Of a DNA stretch of 64,000 nucleotides, positions 52,207 to 63,761 are shown in pieces. The position numbers and the translations under genes were made by a program. Numbering within the stretch: position 1 is the first letter of the stretch; each line of letters opens with the position of its first letter. Under the pieces are notes generated by a model, which saw only the letters and a program-made list of their open reading frames with translations, was not told the DNA's origin and searched no databases. The DNA lies in contig JAJFTH010000003.1 in assembly GCA_021373135.1 (NCBI GenBank), forward strand, positions 558,001 through 622,000, read 5' to 3'. The DNA is from Bacteroidales bacterium. GTDB taxonomy: Bacteria > Bacteroidota > Bacteroidia > Bacteroidales > UBA1402.

Positions 52207-54348
52207 ATGTCTGAACCGGATAACCAACAACTGAAATTAGCACACGACTTCGTACAATATACGGACAGAAATATATTTCTGACCGGTAAAGCTGGAACCG
52301 GAAAGACCACCTTTCTGCGCCGGCTCCGGGAAATTTCTCCCAAACGAATGATCGTCACTGCTCCGACAGGCGTTGCAGCCATCAATGCAGGGGGTGTCAC
52401 TTTACATTCCTTTTTTCAGCTGCCGTTCGGGCCACATGTACCTGAAACAGGCTTTAACACGGAGGATAAAGCCCAACCGAAGGCCATCAACAAGTTCAGC
52501 CGGGAAAAAGTAAACATCATCCGCAGCCTCGACCTGCTGGTTATCGACGAAATCAGTATGGTCCGTGCAGATCTGCTGGATGCAGTAGACGAAGTGCTCA
52601 GACGGTACAAAAACAAGTACAAACCTTTTGGCGGCGTCCAACTGCTGATGATAGGCGACTTGCAGCAGCTAGCACCCGTGGTGAAGGATGACGACTGGAA
52701 TCTGTTGAAACCATACTACGACACGCCTTTTTTCTTCAGCAGCATTGCCTTGCGCAAAACGCAATTCATCAGCATAGAGCTCAAGCACATCTACCGTCAA
52801 AGCGATCAGGAATTTATCAACCTGCTCAACAAGATCCGTGAAAACAGGTTGGACAGTGACGCTGTTGAAAGGCTCAACAGCCGCTTCATACCGGACTTTG
52901 ACCCGGAAAACAATCAAGGATACATCACGCTGACCACCCACAACAACCAGGCACACCATATCAATGAGATTCAACTGGCTAAGATCAAGGACTACAAACA
53001 GATATTCAGGGCTGAAATATCAGGGAACTTTCCGGAATACTCCTATCCAACCGATCAGGAATTGATTCTGAAAACAGGAGCACAAGTGATGTTTGTCAAA
53101 AACGATTCCTCCCATGATAAACGTTTTTTCAACGGAAAAATCGGTACCGTCCGACGCATAGAGGACGGTATCGTTTATGTAGCATGTCCGGGTGAAGAGG
53201 ATGAAATCGACATCGGGCCGGTGGAATGGAATAATTATACCTACTCCTTAGACGAAAAGACCAACGAAATCATTGAGACCGTCATAGGTACTTTCAAGCA
53301 AGTTCCGCTCAAACTGGCCTGGGCCATCACCATCCACAAGAGTCAGGGACTGACCTTCGACAGGGCCATCATAGACGCCAACGCTGCCTTCGCCCATGGA
53401 CAGGTCTATGTCGCATTGAGCCGGTGCCGTTCCATGGAAGGCATCGTCCTAAGTTCAAAAATCAATCCAAGAAGCATCAAAATTGACGGATCTGTCCTTG
53501 GCTTCACCCACGAAATTGAGAACAATGAGCCTGACGAAAGGCAATTGAGCGAATCACGCCAGGCTTTTGAACGCACATTGATTTCAGAACTGAATGATTT
53601 TTCAAGTATCCAGCGCAGACTGGACTATTGCACCAGACTATCCAGGGATAACGAAAACATTCTGGAAGGCAAACCTGCTGAAATAGCCAAAGAGGCATCC
53701 GAAATCCTATTTATGGATATCATCGATGTATCCAGAAAATTTTCCGTTCAACTGGATCGTCTTTTCCTTCAGAATCCCGACACAGAAAACAATCCGCGCC
53801 TGAATGAGCGAATTTCAAAAGCTTGTCTTTATTATAGTGATAAATTTGAAGCTCTTTTCACCCACTATTTCGAAAAATTCATCATTGAAACAGATAATAA
53901 GGCTGTCAGAAAAAGTCTGAAAGATGCCCTTGAAAGACTATGTGATGAAACAGAGCTGAAAGCAGCCTGTCTGGAAGCCTGCAAATCAGGCTTTTCCATC
54001 AAGACCTATATGGAAGCACGCGCCAACGCCGCCATCCGGAAAAAAACCGAACGTACCCCCAAATCATCGGTTGAAATATCCGATGAATTACTTAATCCGG
54101 ATTTGTTCATCCTGATTAAACAATGGCGCAACGAAAAAGCAAATGAACTCAATATACCTGTATATCTGATACTTCCACAGAAATCCATCATGGAATTGAG
54201 CACCAAACTACCTCAAACACCTGCGGAATTGAAAGCGGTTAAAGGCTTTGGAGACAAGAAAGTGCAAAGGTTCGGAGCAGAATTGTTGGAAATGATTTCC
54301 GACTATTGCGGAGAGAAAAACATAAAGTCAACACAACTCAAATTTTAG
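52207..54348 (+). CDS. PIF1/RecD-like helicase with HRDC domain
   Basis: The 713-residue product is a superfamily 1B DNA helicase. Walker A is GKAGTGKTT (27-35), Walker B LVIDEISMV (about 115-123), and the C-terminal helicase part has WAITIHKSQGLTFDRA and VYVALSRCRS (about 370-415). A linker of about 200 residues leads to a C-terminal HRDC domain (about 625-705, with FILIKQWRNEKANELNIPVY and LKAVKGFGDKKVQRFG), which helps bind unusual DNA structures. The family is widespread in Bacteroidota, often annotated as an AAA-family ATPase, with a likely role in repair or replication restart. The gene is single. Confidence 0.92.
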   Translation: MSEPDNQQLKLAHDFVQYTDRNIFLTGKAGTGKTTFLRRLREISPKRMIVTAPTGVAAINAGGVTLHSFFQLPFGPHVPETGFNTEDKAQPKAINKFSREKVNIIRSLDLLVIDEISMVRADLLDAVDEVLRRYKNKYKPFGGVQLLMIGDLQQLAPVVKDDDWNLLKPYYDTPFFFSSIALRKTQFISIELKHIYRQSDQEFINLLNKIRENRLDSDAVERLNSRFIPDFDPENNQGYITLTTHNNQAHHINEIQLAKIKDYKQIFRAEISGNFPEYSYPTDQELILKTGAQVMFVKNDSSHDKRFFNGKIGTVRRIEDGIVYVACPGEEDEIDIGPVEWNNYTYSLDEKTNEIIETVIGTFKQVPLKLAWAITIHKSQGLTFDRAIIDANAAFAHGQVYVALSRCRSMEGIVLSSKINPRSIKIDGSVLGFTHEIENNEPDERQLSESRQAFERTLISELNDFSSIQRRLDYCTRLSRDNENILEGKPAEIAKEASEILFMDIIDVSRKFSVQLDRLFLQNPDTENNPRLNERISKACLYYSDKFEALFTHYFEKFIIETDNKAVRKSLKDALERLCDETELKAACLEACKSGFSIKTYMEARANAAIRKKTERTPKSSVEISDELLNPDLFILIKQWRNEKANELNIPVYLILPQKSIMELSTKLPQTPAELKAVKGFGDKKVQRFGAELLEMISDYCGEKNIKSTQLKF

Positions 54349-54433
54349 GTTGTATTTCACATCATAAATTCATAAACATTGACAATTTCAAATAATTTTA
54401 CAGAATATTTTATCTTTTATTCAGTTAAATCAT

Positions 54434-54441
54434 TACTTTTG
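54434..54441 (+). promoter_or_regulatory. Possible -7 promoter box of the sphingolipid genes
   Basis: TACTTTTG, exact TAnnTTTG match, 148 bp before ATG 54590; the leader would be long and no -33 element is clear. Confidence 0.4.
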
Positions 54442-54559
54442 GGCGCACTTTTTTTAATCATGCGATGGCGAGTGATACATCAAAATTTATTTTTCTGGTT
54501 GTTATTCCCCGTTTTTTAAGAAAGTGATTACAGAATTGCATTGGTATTCAATGATTTAA

Positions 54560-55777
<1,218 letters not shown>

Positions 55778-55800
55778 CCCCCTTTCAAAAATAACATAGA

Positions 55801-56601
55801 ATGAAAAAAGTTATTTTGATCACTGGTATTTCTTCCGGTTTTGGGAGAAAGACCGCTGAGTTACTGGCTCAGAACGGGCATACCGTCTACGGAACAGTTC
55901 GTTCCGATTGTGAAGTCAATCCTGCTGTACATGTTCTCAAAATGGATCTGTTGGATGTTCACTCCATCAAAACAGCGGTAGAGAAGGTTATTGAAAACGA
56001 AGGACGGATTGATGTGCTCATCAATAACGCCGGAATGCACCTGGGCGGTCCTATTGAGGAAGCTCCTGTTGAATTGTTCACCAGACAGATGGAAACAAAC
56101 GTCAACGGATTGGTTCACATGCTTCAGGCCGTATTACCACACATGAGGAAGCAAGGCCAGGGAACCATCATCAATTTCAGTTCCATTGGCGGACTGATGG
56201 GCTTGCCGTTTCAGCCTTTCTATTCTGCCAGCAAATTTGCCATTGAAGGTTTGAGCGAAGCACTCCGGATGGAACTGAAGCAATTCCACATCAAGGTGAT
56301 TGTCATCAATCCGGGAGACTTTCATACCAGCAATACGGCCAACCGCATCAACATCGCTGTAGAAGGTGGCCCTTACGAAACTCAATTCAAAAAGTCACGG
56401 ATAAAATTCGAAAAAGACGAAAACGGAGGTGGAGATCCAAGTGTTATGGCACGGCAAATCGCCAAAATTGTCGATTGCAAACACCCGAAAAACAGATATG
56501 TCGTCGCTTCTTTCGAACAAAAGTTCTCAATTTTTTTGAAAAAGATATTGCCCGTTGGAGTTTTCTCCAACATGTTGGGCTCTTATTATGACATCAAATA
56601 A
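55801..56601 (+). CDS. Short-chain dehydrogenase, probable 3-ketosphinganine reductase
   Basis: The 266-residue NAD(P)H enzyme has TGISSGFG (about 8-15), NNAG (about 76-79), the catalytic serine in INFSSIGG and the YSASK tyrosine-lysine pair (about 141-145). A longer C-terminal part with FLKKILPVGVFSNMLGSYY may touch the membrane, which suits a lipid substrate. It follows spt by 23 bp, so it probably carries out the second step, reducing 3-ketosphinganine to sphinganine; an SDR with this activity (BT_0972) is known in B. thetaiotaomicron. The assignment is from context and family, not from a unique motif. Confidence 0.75.
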   Translation: MKKVILITGISSGFGRKTAELLAQNGHTVYGTVRSDCEVNPAVHVLKMDLLDVHSIKTAVEKVIENEGRIDVLINNAGMHLGGPIEEAPVELFTRQMETNVNGLVHMLQAVLPHMRKQGQGTIINFSSIGGLMGLPFQPFYSASKFAIEGLSEALRMELKQFHIKVIVINPGDFHTSNTANRINIAVEGGPYETQFKKSRIKFEKDENGGGDPSVMARQIAKIVDCKHPKNRYVVASFEQKFSIFLKKILPVGVFSNMLGSYYDIK

Positions 56602-56654
56602 AGCCCCAGTTCCATGAAAGAAATGGAAGGGATGTTTTGAGACTGGAGGAAACT

Positions 56655-58235
56655 TTATTTAAACCAATTCAAAACCGTCTTCACGATAGTGTCCTTGGTC
56701 TCTTCCTTAGCAGGGACAATGAGTATTTTCTCCAACGTGACCGGTTTGATATATGGTCCCCATTTCGTATTGAGCACTATAGCTGACTCTATATATTTGG
56801 TGGCCTTTTCTATATCATGCTGATGTCTTGATAATGACATCGCCACTGCAACAAGACAGATAAAAAGGCCCCTCGGATCCACTGGATAATTGTGGGACAG
56901 ATGCTTGTCCGAAAGAGCCAGAACTTCCTTATACAACAAATCTTTGTCCTCAATCGTCTCTTGTTGAGCATTGTCGGTGATGAAGGATGGATATGTCCTA
57001 CTGATGAAATTATACAATAGACTGAATTCAGGACTCTGTGAAATCAGGTCAATCCTGAAGCGATAGTCCTGATAAAGAGCCTTGGGGTTGTCATAATCAC
57101 CAGCTATCCTTCTTTCAAAATGCTGGCAAATCTTAATGACCAACTTGCTGCAATCCAAATTTTGTTCACCCTGTATCTTCACCAATTCGTCCACATCCTG
57201 TTTGATAAACAGACGATACTTGGACGGGTCAACATTATAAATTTGATACACAGCATTGATTATATCTATATAATCCTGTTTTACAAGGCCTTGTACATTT
57301 GTTTCCTTTTTTATTTCCGAAGCAGGCTGATTCAGTTTATGCGCGATTTCTACAATAATCTTTAAGTATATGTGCTCTTTTTGTAGTTGGCCATCAACCA
57401 GAAATTGAGAACTTTCGGTCTGATCATTCTTTTCATCAATGATACTTGTATCTTCATGTGGCAACAGATCTTTAATGATGGCGTCAATAAATTGGGTGGG
57501 TGTAAGAACAAAATTATAGCTTCCATGACTGGAATGCGTCCCATCTTTCATCCATTCTCCAATAATGGTATTGTTTTCTTTGGTCAATTCCAGTGTATAA
57601 TACTTGGCAGCCTGATCCACAGGTACATCGGCACACCATACAAACAAGGAATAATAGGCTTCTCCGAAAGTTTCCGGCTCAGGAAATCGGAAGAGAATCA
57701 TCAATCTGTTTGATTTTTCAACAATTTCATAATCAAGGCCCTTGATGTCAACATACTGGTAACCATATTCATTAGACAAGGCTTTCCATAAATCATACAA
57801 AAAATCCATTCCTTCTTTCTTAGGTAGCGTGTTGTCTATAATATCTGAATAGAGGGAAGTACTTTTCATATAATCAAATCCTTTCTTATACCGGAGTTCC
57901 AAAAAGAAATTATTGCCAGAATTGAAAGCCAAAGCTGGAATGATCTGATGTGCAAATGCATAGTGCACAGGACGCGGTTTATTGCCTGGTTTCCGGTCTG
58001 TCTCCTGAATTTCTGAAAACACGACAACCAGAAGATCTTCAACTGTCATATCAAAACTTTCAAAACCTATTATGATTGAAAAAGCATCTTCAATCTTGTT
58101 GACAATCTCTGAAAGTTGAGAATCGCTCGCACCTAAGTCATATTTCAAGTGGGCCGTATAGGTAATTTCAATGATATCTACACCAAGGACGTCATGAATG
58201 ATACCCTTGATTTTTTCTTCATTGCTCATTTTCAT
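56655..58235 (-). CDS. Unrecognised protein with two ACP-like segments
   Basis: I do not recognise this 526-residue protein as a whole. It has no signal peptide. Residues 5-75 follow the acyl-carrier-protein pattern: IIHDVLGVD, then DLGASDSQLSEIVNKIEDAF, but where ACP has Asp-Ser-Leu this has Ser-Asp-Ser, so the attachment serine is out of register or lost. A second ACP-like segment (about 288-355: IIVEIAHKLNQPASEIKKET, then DYIDIINAVYQIYNVD) lacks the serine (VKQD). Between them lies an alpha/beta region (about 85-260) with FLYDLWKALSNEYGYQYVDI; the last 170 residues are helical. It converges on the sphingolipid genes, 53 bp apart. Whether the two are linked is open. Confidence 0.7.
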   Translation of the reverse strand: MKMSNEEKIKGIIHDVLGVDIIEITYTAHLKYDLGASDSQLSEIVNKIEDAFSIIIGFESFDMTVEDLLVVVFSEIQETDRKPGNKPRPVHYAFAHQIIPALAFNSGNNFFLELRYKKGFDYMKSTSLYSDIIDNTLPKKEGMDFLYDLWKALSNEYGYQYVDIKGLDYEIVEKSNRLMILFRFPEPETFGEAYYSLFVWCADVPVDQAAKYYTLELTKENNTIIGEWMKDGTHSSHGSYNFVLTPTQFIDAIIKDLLPHEDTSIIDEKNDQTESSQFLVDGQLQKEHIYLKIIVEIAHKLNQPASEIKKETNVQGLVKQDYIDIINAVYQIYNVDPSKYRLFIKQDVDELVKIQGEQNLDCSKLVIKICQHFERRIAGDYDNPKALYQDYRFRIDLISQSPEFSLLYNFISRTYPSFITDNAQQETIEDKDLLYKEVLALSDKHLSHNYPVDPRGLFICLVAVAMSLSRHQHDIEKATKYIESAIVLNTKWGPYIKPVTLEKILIVPAKEETKDTIVKTVLNWFK

Positions 58236-58330
58236 TGCTGGTTTTCATTTATTTACAAAAGAAAATATGACCTTGATGTAACATCCAAAATATAAACACA
58301 AAGAAATCAGGTTTGTTCATCTTTTCATTC

Positions 58331-58364
58331 AAAAAAAACAGGACACCCTTTTGAGGCACCCTGT
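58331..58364 (-). terminator. Rho-independent terminator of lpdA
   Basis: On the minus strand ACAGG (58364-58360) pairs with CCTGT (58342-58338), extended inward by G-T and G-C pairs to about 10 bp, and is followed by a run of T (58337-58331), 25 bp after the lpdA stop. Confidence 0.75.
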
Positions 58365-58388
58365 TCAAATGAAAATGATCATTGTGTT

Positions 58389-59744
58389 TTATATGGCAAA
58401 CGAAGATTCTTTGATAATTTCACTTACAGTCGGATGCGGGAATACCATCTTCTGCATCTCGTTCAGGGTCAAATTCTGTTCAATAGCCATGCAAGCAGCA
58501 CAAATAATCTCACTACAAGGATTACCCAACATATGAACGCCAAGGACTTCTCCACGTTTTTCACTGACTATCACTTTACACATTCCATTTCCACCTTCAT
58601 TTTCAGCAACAAAGCGTCCGGCAAAAGCCATCGGAAGTTTAGCAACGTGATAGGCAATACCTTTGGCTTGAACCTGTTCTTCGGTCAAACCGACACCGGC
58701 TACTTCAGGATTGGTATAAACCACACCTGGAATAGCGTTGTATCGCATAACGTCATCACGTCCGGTCAGGTTGTTCACCACCACTTCACCTTCACGGCTG
58801 GCTGTGTGTGCCAACAAAGAGAAGCCTGTCACATCGCCTGCTGCAAACACACCCGGGACATTGGTACGCATCTTTTCATCCACTTTGATGGCATTGCGGT
58901 CCATCTCCACTTTTAGATTTTCAAGGCCATAGCCTTTGGTAACGGCACGACGGCCAAGGCTGGCCAAAATCTTTTCTCCTTCAACAAATTCTGTATGGCC
59001 CTCTTTTTCAAAGAAAACCTTGTTTCCTTCCACTTTGACAACCTTAGCCAGAAGATGAAATTCAATGCCTTTCCTGGCATATATACCGCGAAGCATGGCA
59101 CTGATTTCGAAATCAAGTCCACCAAGAATTTCAGGTAACATTTCAATGACAGTCACTTTAACACCGAAGCTGTTATAGAAACTGGCAAATTCCATACCTA
59201 TGACACCACCACCGATAACGACCAAAGATGCGGGTAATTCCTTCAAGGCAAGGATTTCACGATTGGTCATAATCCTCTCGTTTTCCAGGCTCAATCCCGG
59301 GATTTGCGGCAAAAAAGCTTCTGACCCGGTACATATCAACAGGTTTCCGCCAAGATAGGATGCTCCGTCACAAGTCACTTCAAGACCTTTCGGGCTATGT
59401 CCCTGAATCATGGCATCTCCTTTTACCACTGTAACATGGTTGGCTTTCATGGCGACTTCCACTCCGGCAACCAATCTTCTGACCACCCTGTCTTTACGTG
59501 CAGCGATCTTGACGTAATCAAATTTGACATTTTCCGAAAAAACGCCATATTTATCTCCATGCAAAGCATTTTCATACGTTTTTGCACTGTATAGCAAAGT
59601 CTTGGTCGGAATACAGCCTTCGTTCAGGCAAACACCACCCATGGCTTTTTTTTCGAATAAAAGAACTGATAGTCCCTGATGGCCTGCACGCTCTGCGGCT
59701 ACATATCCGGCGGGGCCTCCGCCAATAATCATCAAATCGTACAT
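58389..59744 (-). CDS. lpdA: Dihydrolipoyl dehydrogenase
   Basis: Lpd re-oxidises dihydrolipoamide in 2-oxoacid dehydrogenase complexes or the glycine cleavage system with FAD and NAD. The 451 residues have the FAD motif IGGGPAGYVAAERAG (about 6-20), the redox pair in GGVCLNEGCIPTK (about 36-48), the NAD motif VIGGGVIGMEFAS (about 172-184), the second FAD site VPGVFAAGDVTG and the C-terminal His-Glu in FPHPTVSE. No E2 gene is near. The promoter box is at 59872-59879. Confidence 0.95.
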   Translation of the reverse strand: MYDLMIIGGGPAGYVAAERAGHQGLSVLLFEKKAMGGVCLNEGCIPTKTLLYSAKTYENALHGDKYGVFSENVKFDYVKIAARKDRVVRRLVAGVEVAMKANHVTVVKGDAMIQGHSPKGLEVTCDGASYLGGNLLICTGSEAFLPQIPGLSLENERIMTNREILALKELPASLVVIGGGVIGMEFASFYNSFGVKVTVIEMLPEILGGLDFEISAMLRGIYARKGIEFHLLAKVVKVEGNKVFFEKEGHTEFVEGEKILASLGRRAVTKGYGLENLKVEMDRNAIKVDEKMRTNVPGVFAAGDVTGFSLLAHTASREGEVVVNNLTGRDDVMRYNAIPGVVYTNPEVAGVGLTEEQVQAKGIAYHVAKLPMAFAGRFVAENEGGNGMCKVIVSEKRGEVLGVHMLGNPCSEIICAACMAIEQNLTLNEMQKMVFPHPTVSEIIKESSFAI

Positions 59745-59871
59745 CTAAGTATTTTTTAATTCAGACTATCACTGCAAACTTCATCATTTTCTAATCAACT
59801 CAAAACGCCTCTCATCATCAACAAGATGAATGAAGTTTCAACCATTCACAGATTTTTTCCTACTTCGGCAC

Positions 59872-59879
59872 AAATATAG
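59872..59879 (-). promoter_or_regulatory. -7 promoter box of lpdA
   Basis: TATATTTG on the minus strand, exact consensus; the leader would be about 120 nt. Confidence 0.5.
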
Positions 59880-60015
59880 CCAAAACCACTTGTATTTACA
59901 TGCCATTATGATTTTTTCATTGGTCTATTTATCTACGCAAAAAGCAGATCCCGTATCAAAATTTTATATTTGAATCCAATCCAAAATAAAGAATAAAAAT
60001 TTAATTTGACTATAA

Positions 60016-60046
60016 ATATGCATTTTTATTCATTATTTATGCATAT
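60016..60046. repeat. Spaced 8-bp inverted repeat before maeB
   Basis: ATATGCAT (60016-60023) and ATGCATAT (60039-60046) are exact reverse complements 15 bp apart, about 65-95 bp before the maeB -7 box. It may be a regulator site; the AT-rich setting makes chance possible. Confidence 0.35.
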
Positions 60047-60110
60047 CTGCTATTTTTCAATCAAAACAAAACTTTTGGCCTTTTTTATATGATATTTTGA
60101 GCAGAAAAAG

Positions 60111-60118
60111 TAACTTTG
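60111..60118 (+). promoter_or_regulatory. -7 promoter box of maeB
   Basis: TAACTTTG, exact consensus, 38 bp before ATG 60157. Confidence 0.65.
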
Positions 60119-60156
60119 CATCTTAATTTAGGTTTTTATTTTTTAAGGTATCCACC

Positions 60157-62442
60157 ATGGCAAAAATCACAAAAGAAGCTGCTTTGCTCTATCATTCACA
60201 GGGTAAACCGGGAAAGATTGAGGTCGTTCCAACCAAACCTCACAGTACACAAATGGACTTGTCTTTGGCATACTCTCCCGGAGTTGCCGAGCCTTGTCTT
60301 GAAATCGAAAGAGATCCTTTAACTGCGTATGATTATACAGCAAAAGGTAATTTGGTTGCAGTCATATCCAACGGTACTGCCGTTTTAGGCCTTGGAGATA
60401 TTGGTGCGATGGCTGGGAAGCCTGTCATGGAGGGAAAAGGACTACTTTTTAAGATATATGCAGGGATTGACGTATTTGATATCGAAGTCAACGAAAAAGA
60501 TCCTGAAAAATTCATTCAGGCTGTAAAAGCCATCGCCCCCACTTTCGGAGGTATCAACCTGGAAGACATTAAAGCACCCGAGTGCTTCGAAATTGAAGAA
60601 CGCCTCAAGGCCGAACTTGACATTCCCGTCATGCATGATGACCAACACGGAACAGCCATCATCTCCAGTGCAGGTTTATTGAACGCCTTGGAAATTGCAG
60701 ACAAAAAAATAGAAGAGGTCAAAGTCGTTGTAAACGGCGCAGGTGCTGCTGCTATTTCTTGTACAAAGTTATATATGGCTCTCGGAGTCCGCAGGGAAAA
60801 CATTGTCATGATTGACAGCAAGGGTGTCATAACCATTAACAGACCCAACCTAAATGAATCCAAGAAATTCTTTGCAACCAACCGTACAGAGTTGAAGACA
60901 TTGGAGGATGCAGTTCGTGGTGCCGATGTATTCTTGGGCCTTTCCAAAGGGAATGTCCTTTCCAAGGATATGGTCAAAACCATGGCCAAAGACCCGATCA
61001 TTTTCGCTTTGGCAAATCCTACTCCTGAAATCAGTTACGAAGATGCGATGGAGGCTCGTCCGGATGCATTGATGTCCACCGGTCGAATCGACTATCCGAA
61101 CCAGATCAATAACGTAATCGGATTCCCCTATATTTTCCGTGGTGCTTTGGATGTTCGCGCCAAAACCATCAATGAAGAAATGAAGCTGGCTGCTTGCCGT
61201 GCTATTGCCAATTTAGCAAAACAGCCGGTTCCTGATGTTGTAAATGCCGTCTACAATGTAGACCGTTTGACTTTTGGCCGTGAATATTTCATTCCGAAAC
61301 CTGTCGACCAACGTTTGGTTACCGAAGTTTCCATTGCTGTTGCAAAAGCTGCCATCAAATCCGGAGTTGCCCGCAAAACCATTACAGATTGGGAAGCTTA
61401 CAAGAATCACTTGCGCGAATTGATGGGTTACGAATCCAGTTTCACACGCCAATTCATGGATTTGGCAAGACAAAATCCAAAACGCGTGGTTTTTGCAGAA
61501 GGTATACACCCGAACATGTTGCGTGCCGCTGTTGAAGCCAAGAATGAAGGTCTCTGCAATCCTATCCTTTTAGGCAACGACGAGCGTATCACCAAGCTGG
61601 CAGCAGAACTTGATTTAAGTCTGGATGGTATTGAAATCATCAATCTTCGCCATGACAATCAGGCTGAACGCAGAGAACGTTACGCACGCATTCTGTCAGA
61701 AAAACGTGCCCGCGAAGGTGCAAATTACCAGGAAGCAAATGACAAGATGTTCGAGCGCAACTATTTCGGCATGATGATGGTTGAAACCGGTGAAGCCGAT
61801 GCATTCATCACTGGTCTTTACACCAAATATTCAAACACCATCAAAGTTGCCAAGGAGGTAATTGGCATCCGTGAAGGATACAAGACTTTCGCGACCATGC
61901 ACATCCTCAATGGTAAAACAGGGCCGTTGTTCCTCTGCGACACGCTGATCAACAGACATCCGACCACAGATATTTTGGTAGACATTGTGAGACTGGCAGA
62001 CCAGACAGTGAAGTTCTTCGCACATGAGCCAAAAATTGCCATGCTGTCTTATTCCAACTTTGGTTCAGACCAGAGCGGAAGTCCTGCATCTGTCCATGAA
62101 GCCGTTTCACGCATTCAAAAAGAAAATCCAGACCTGTGTATCGACGGAGAAATGCAAGTGAACTTTGCACTCGACAAAGAGTTACGCGACCGTATCTATC
62201 CTTTCACACGTTTAAGAGGAAAAGATGTAAACACGTTGGTATTCCCGAACCTGAGTTCTGCAAATGCCTCCTACAAGTTGATGCAGAGAATGTCTGATTC
62301 AGAATCCATCGGACCGATCCAAATGGGATTGAACAAGCCCATCCACTTTACAGATGCTGAAAGTTCAGTTCGCGATATCGTCAATATCGTAGCCGTTGCC
62401 GTCATCGACGCCATCGCCGAATCCAGAAAGAAAATGCTTTAA
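60157..62442 (+). CDS. maeB: NADP-dependent malic enzyme with phosphotransacetylase-like domain
   Basis: MaeB decarboxylates malate to pyruvate with NADP and links the TCA branch to pyruvate and acetyl-CoA. The 761-residue product has the malic enzyme part (about 1-425), with [12 protein letters not shown], the catalytic lysine/aspartate region MHDDQHGTA and the NADP fold [12 protein letters not shown]. The C-terminal part (about 430-761) is a phosphate acetyltransferase-like domain, with [17 protein letters not shown] and [15 protein letters not shown]; in MaeB this domain is held to be regulatory and to bind acetyl-CoA. Length and order are standard. The gene is single, ending at a very strong terminator. 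Confidence 0.95.
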   Translation: MAKITKEAALLYHSQGKPGKIEVVPTKPHSTQMDLSLAYSPGVAEPCLEIERDPLTAYDYTAKGNLVAVISNGTAVLGLGDIGAMAGKPVMEGKGLLFKIYAGIDVFDIEVNEKDPEKFIQAVKAIAPTFGGINLEDIKAPECFEIEERLKAELDIPVMHDDQHGTAIISSAGLLNALEIADKKIEEVKVVVNGAGAAAISCTKLYMALGVRRENIVMIDSKGVITINRPNLNESKKFFATNRTELKTLEDAVRGADVFLGLSKGNVLSKDMVKTMAKDPIIFALANPTPEISYEDAMEARPDALMSTGRIDYPNQINNVIGFPYIFRGALDVRAKTINEEMKLAACRAIANLAKQPVPDVVNAVYNVDRLTFGREYFIPKPVDQRLVTEVSIAVAKAAIKSGVARKTITDWEAYKNHLRELMGYESSFTRQFMDLARQNPKRVVFAEGIHPNMLRAAVEAKNEGLCNPILLGNDERITKLAAELDLSLDGIEIINLRHDNQAERRERYARILSEKRAREGANYQEANDKMFERNYFGMMMVETGEADAFITGLYTKYSNTIKVAKEVIGIREGYKTFATMHILNGKTGPLFLCDTLINRHPTTDILVDIVRLADQTVKFFAHEPKIAMLSYSNFGSDQSGSPASVHEAVSRIQKENPDLCIDGEMQVNFALDKELRDRIYPFTRLRGKDVNTLVFPNLSSANASYKLMQRMSDSESIGPIQMGLNKPIHFTDAESSVRDIVNIVAVAVIDAIAESRKKML

Positions 62443-62457
62443 TCCAAAGCTCCAAAT

Positions 62458-62496
62458 AAACAGGAAAGGCGGCCCAAAAGGCCGCCTTTCCTGTTT
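62458..62496. terminator. Strong two-way terminator between maeB and the permease gene
   Basis: A 17-bp perfect stem, with left arm 62458-62474 (AAACAGGAAAGGCGGCC) and right arm 62480-62496, around a 5-base loop. A-run before and T-run after let it stop transcription from both sides. Confidence 0.9.
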
Positions 62497-62518
62497 ATAA
62501 AATCACCAAAAATCCATC

Positions 62519-63760
62519 CTAATCAAATCTGATGGCTTTCACTGGATTGATATGAGAGATTAATGCGGTAGGAAGCAAAACAACCATCAACGAAATCAAA
62601 ACGGTTCCCACATTGACCAATATAATATAAGTCAAATCAAGTTCTATCGGAACAAAATCAACATAGTACGTTGCAGGATTCAAATGTATCACATGAAAGA
62701 ATTTCTGAATCAAACAGCACCCTAATCCGATGATATTTCCCCAAAATAGTCCTTTTACAATTAAGAAAGTGGAAAGGTAAATGAATATCCTCCTAATGGA
62801 AATATTGTTTGCACCCATAGCCTTGAACATTCCTATTAGATTGGTGTTTTCCAGAATGAGGATCAACAGCCCAGAAATGATATTGAATCCGGACACACAG
62901 ATCATCAAAACCAATATCAGCCAAACATTCATATCCAAAAGATGAAGCCAGCTGAAAAGATCAGGATTCATTTCATAAAGATTTCGCATGTAAAACGAAT
63001 CATCATTCTTGTCTGCCAATCTGGCCATCTTGGCATAGACACCTTCTTCAACCTGGTCAAACCGATCCATGTCCTTCACAAAGATTTCCACTCCTGCCGC
63101 CTGATTATCAGACCAGCCGTTCAAATGCCGAACATGCCTGGCATCAGCAATCAGAAAATATTTGTCAAACTCAGAAAAATGCGTGTTATAAATACCCGAA
63201 ATTTTGAGTTTTCTTGCTGAGACAGATTCACCTTTGATAAAATATACCAAGAATGAATCTCCTAACCTCAGTTTCAGCAATTTGGAAAGATATTCTGAAA
63301 TAAGCACCTCATTGGAGGGTTTGGTATAATCCGGGAAAACTCCTTGAACAAGATTTTTAGCCAAGAATCTCTTGTCAAAATCAGCATCTGCCCCCTTAAA
63401 TACAACCGTCTGAAAATCGGACTCAGTCTTGATCATACCCGGTTTGGTGAAAAGACGTTGCACATGTCCTATGCCAGGCACTGAACGCAGGGCATCAAGA
63501 AGCGAATCCGGAGCATTCACCGGATTCATTTCATAGGTATAATTGGAATAATAGCTGGTGATCTGGATATGAGAATTGATTCCGATGATCTTGTTACGGA
63601 CCTCTTGCCTGAATCCCATCACGACGGCCCAGGCTATCAGCATCACAGCCAACCCCACCGAAATACCGATTATTGCAATCTTGGTGGCAGGTTCAGACTT
63701 TTTTTCCTGATGGCTTCGTTTGAAAAAAAGACGTTTGGCTATAAAATATTCCAGGTTCAT
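62519..63760 (-). CDS. FtsX/LolE-like ABC transporter permease
   Basis: The 413-residue inner-membrane protein has a first span (about 30-50, with IAIIGISVGLAVMLIAW), a MacB-type periplasmic domain (about 55-260) and three C-terminal spans within FtsX-like sequence (about 275-405, with MFKAMGANNISIRRIFIYLS and ending INPVKAIRFD). This is the plan of LolC/LolE, which release lipoproteins from the inner membrane. No LolD ATPase gene is adjacent, as is common in this phylum. ATG 63760 lies one base after the stop codon of the aminotransferase gene, so the two are coupled; a longer frame to 63808 is rejected. Confidence 0.87.
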   Translation of the reverse strand: MNLEYFIAKRLFFKRSHQEKKSEPATKIAIIGISVGLAVMLIAWAVVMGFRQEVRNKIIGINSHIQITSYYSNYTYEMNPVNAPDSLLDALRSVPGIGHVQRLFTKPGMIKTESDFQTVVFKGADADFDKRFLAKNLVQGVFPDYTKPSNEVLISEYLSKLLKLRLGDSFLVYFIKGESVSARKLKISGIYNTHFSEFDKYFLIADARHVRHLNGWSDNQAAGVEIFVKDMDRFDQVEEGVYAKMARLADKNDDSFYMRNLYEMNPDLFSWLHLLDMNVWLILVLMICVSGFNIISGLLILILENTNLIGMFKAMGANNISIRRIFIYLSTFLIVKGLFWGNIIGLGCCLIQKFFHVIHLNPATYYVDFVPIELDLTYIILVNVGTVLISLMVVLLPTALISHINPVKAIRFD

Positions 63761-63761
63761 A

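Larger units (their letters stand above)
59745..60156. other. Divergent intergenic region lpdA / maeB
   Basis: These 412 bp hold the two promoter boxes (59872-59879 minus, 60111-60118 plus) and one spaced inverted repeat (60016-60046). The rest is very AT-rich. No gene is supported. Confidence 0.6.
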
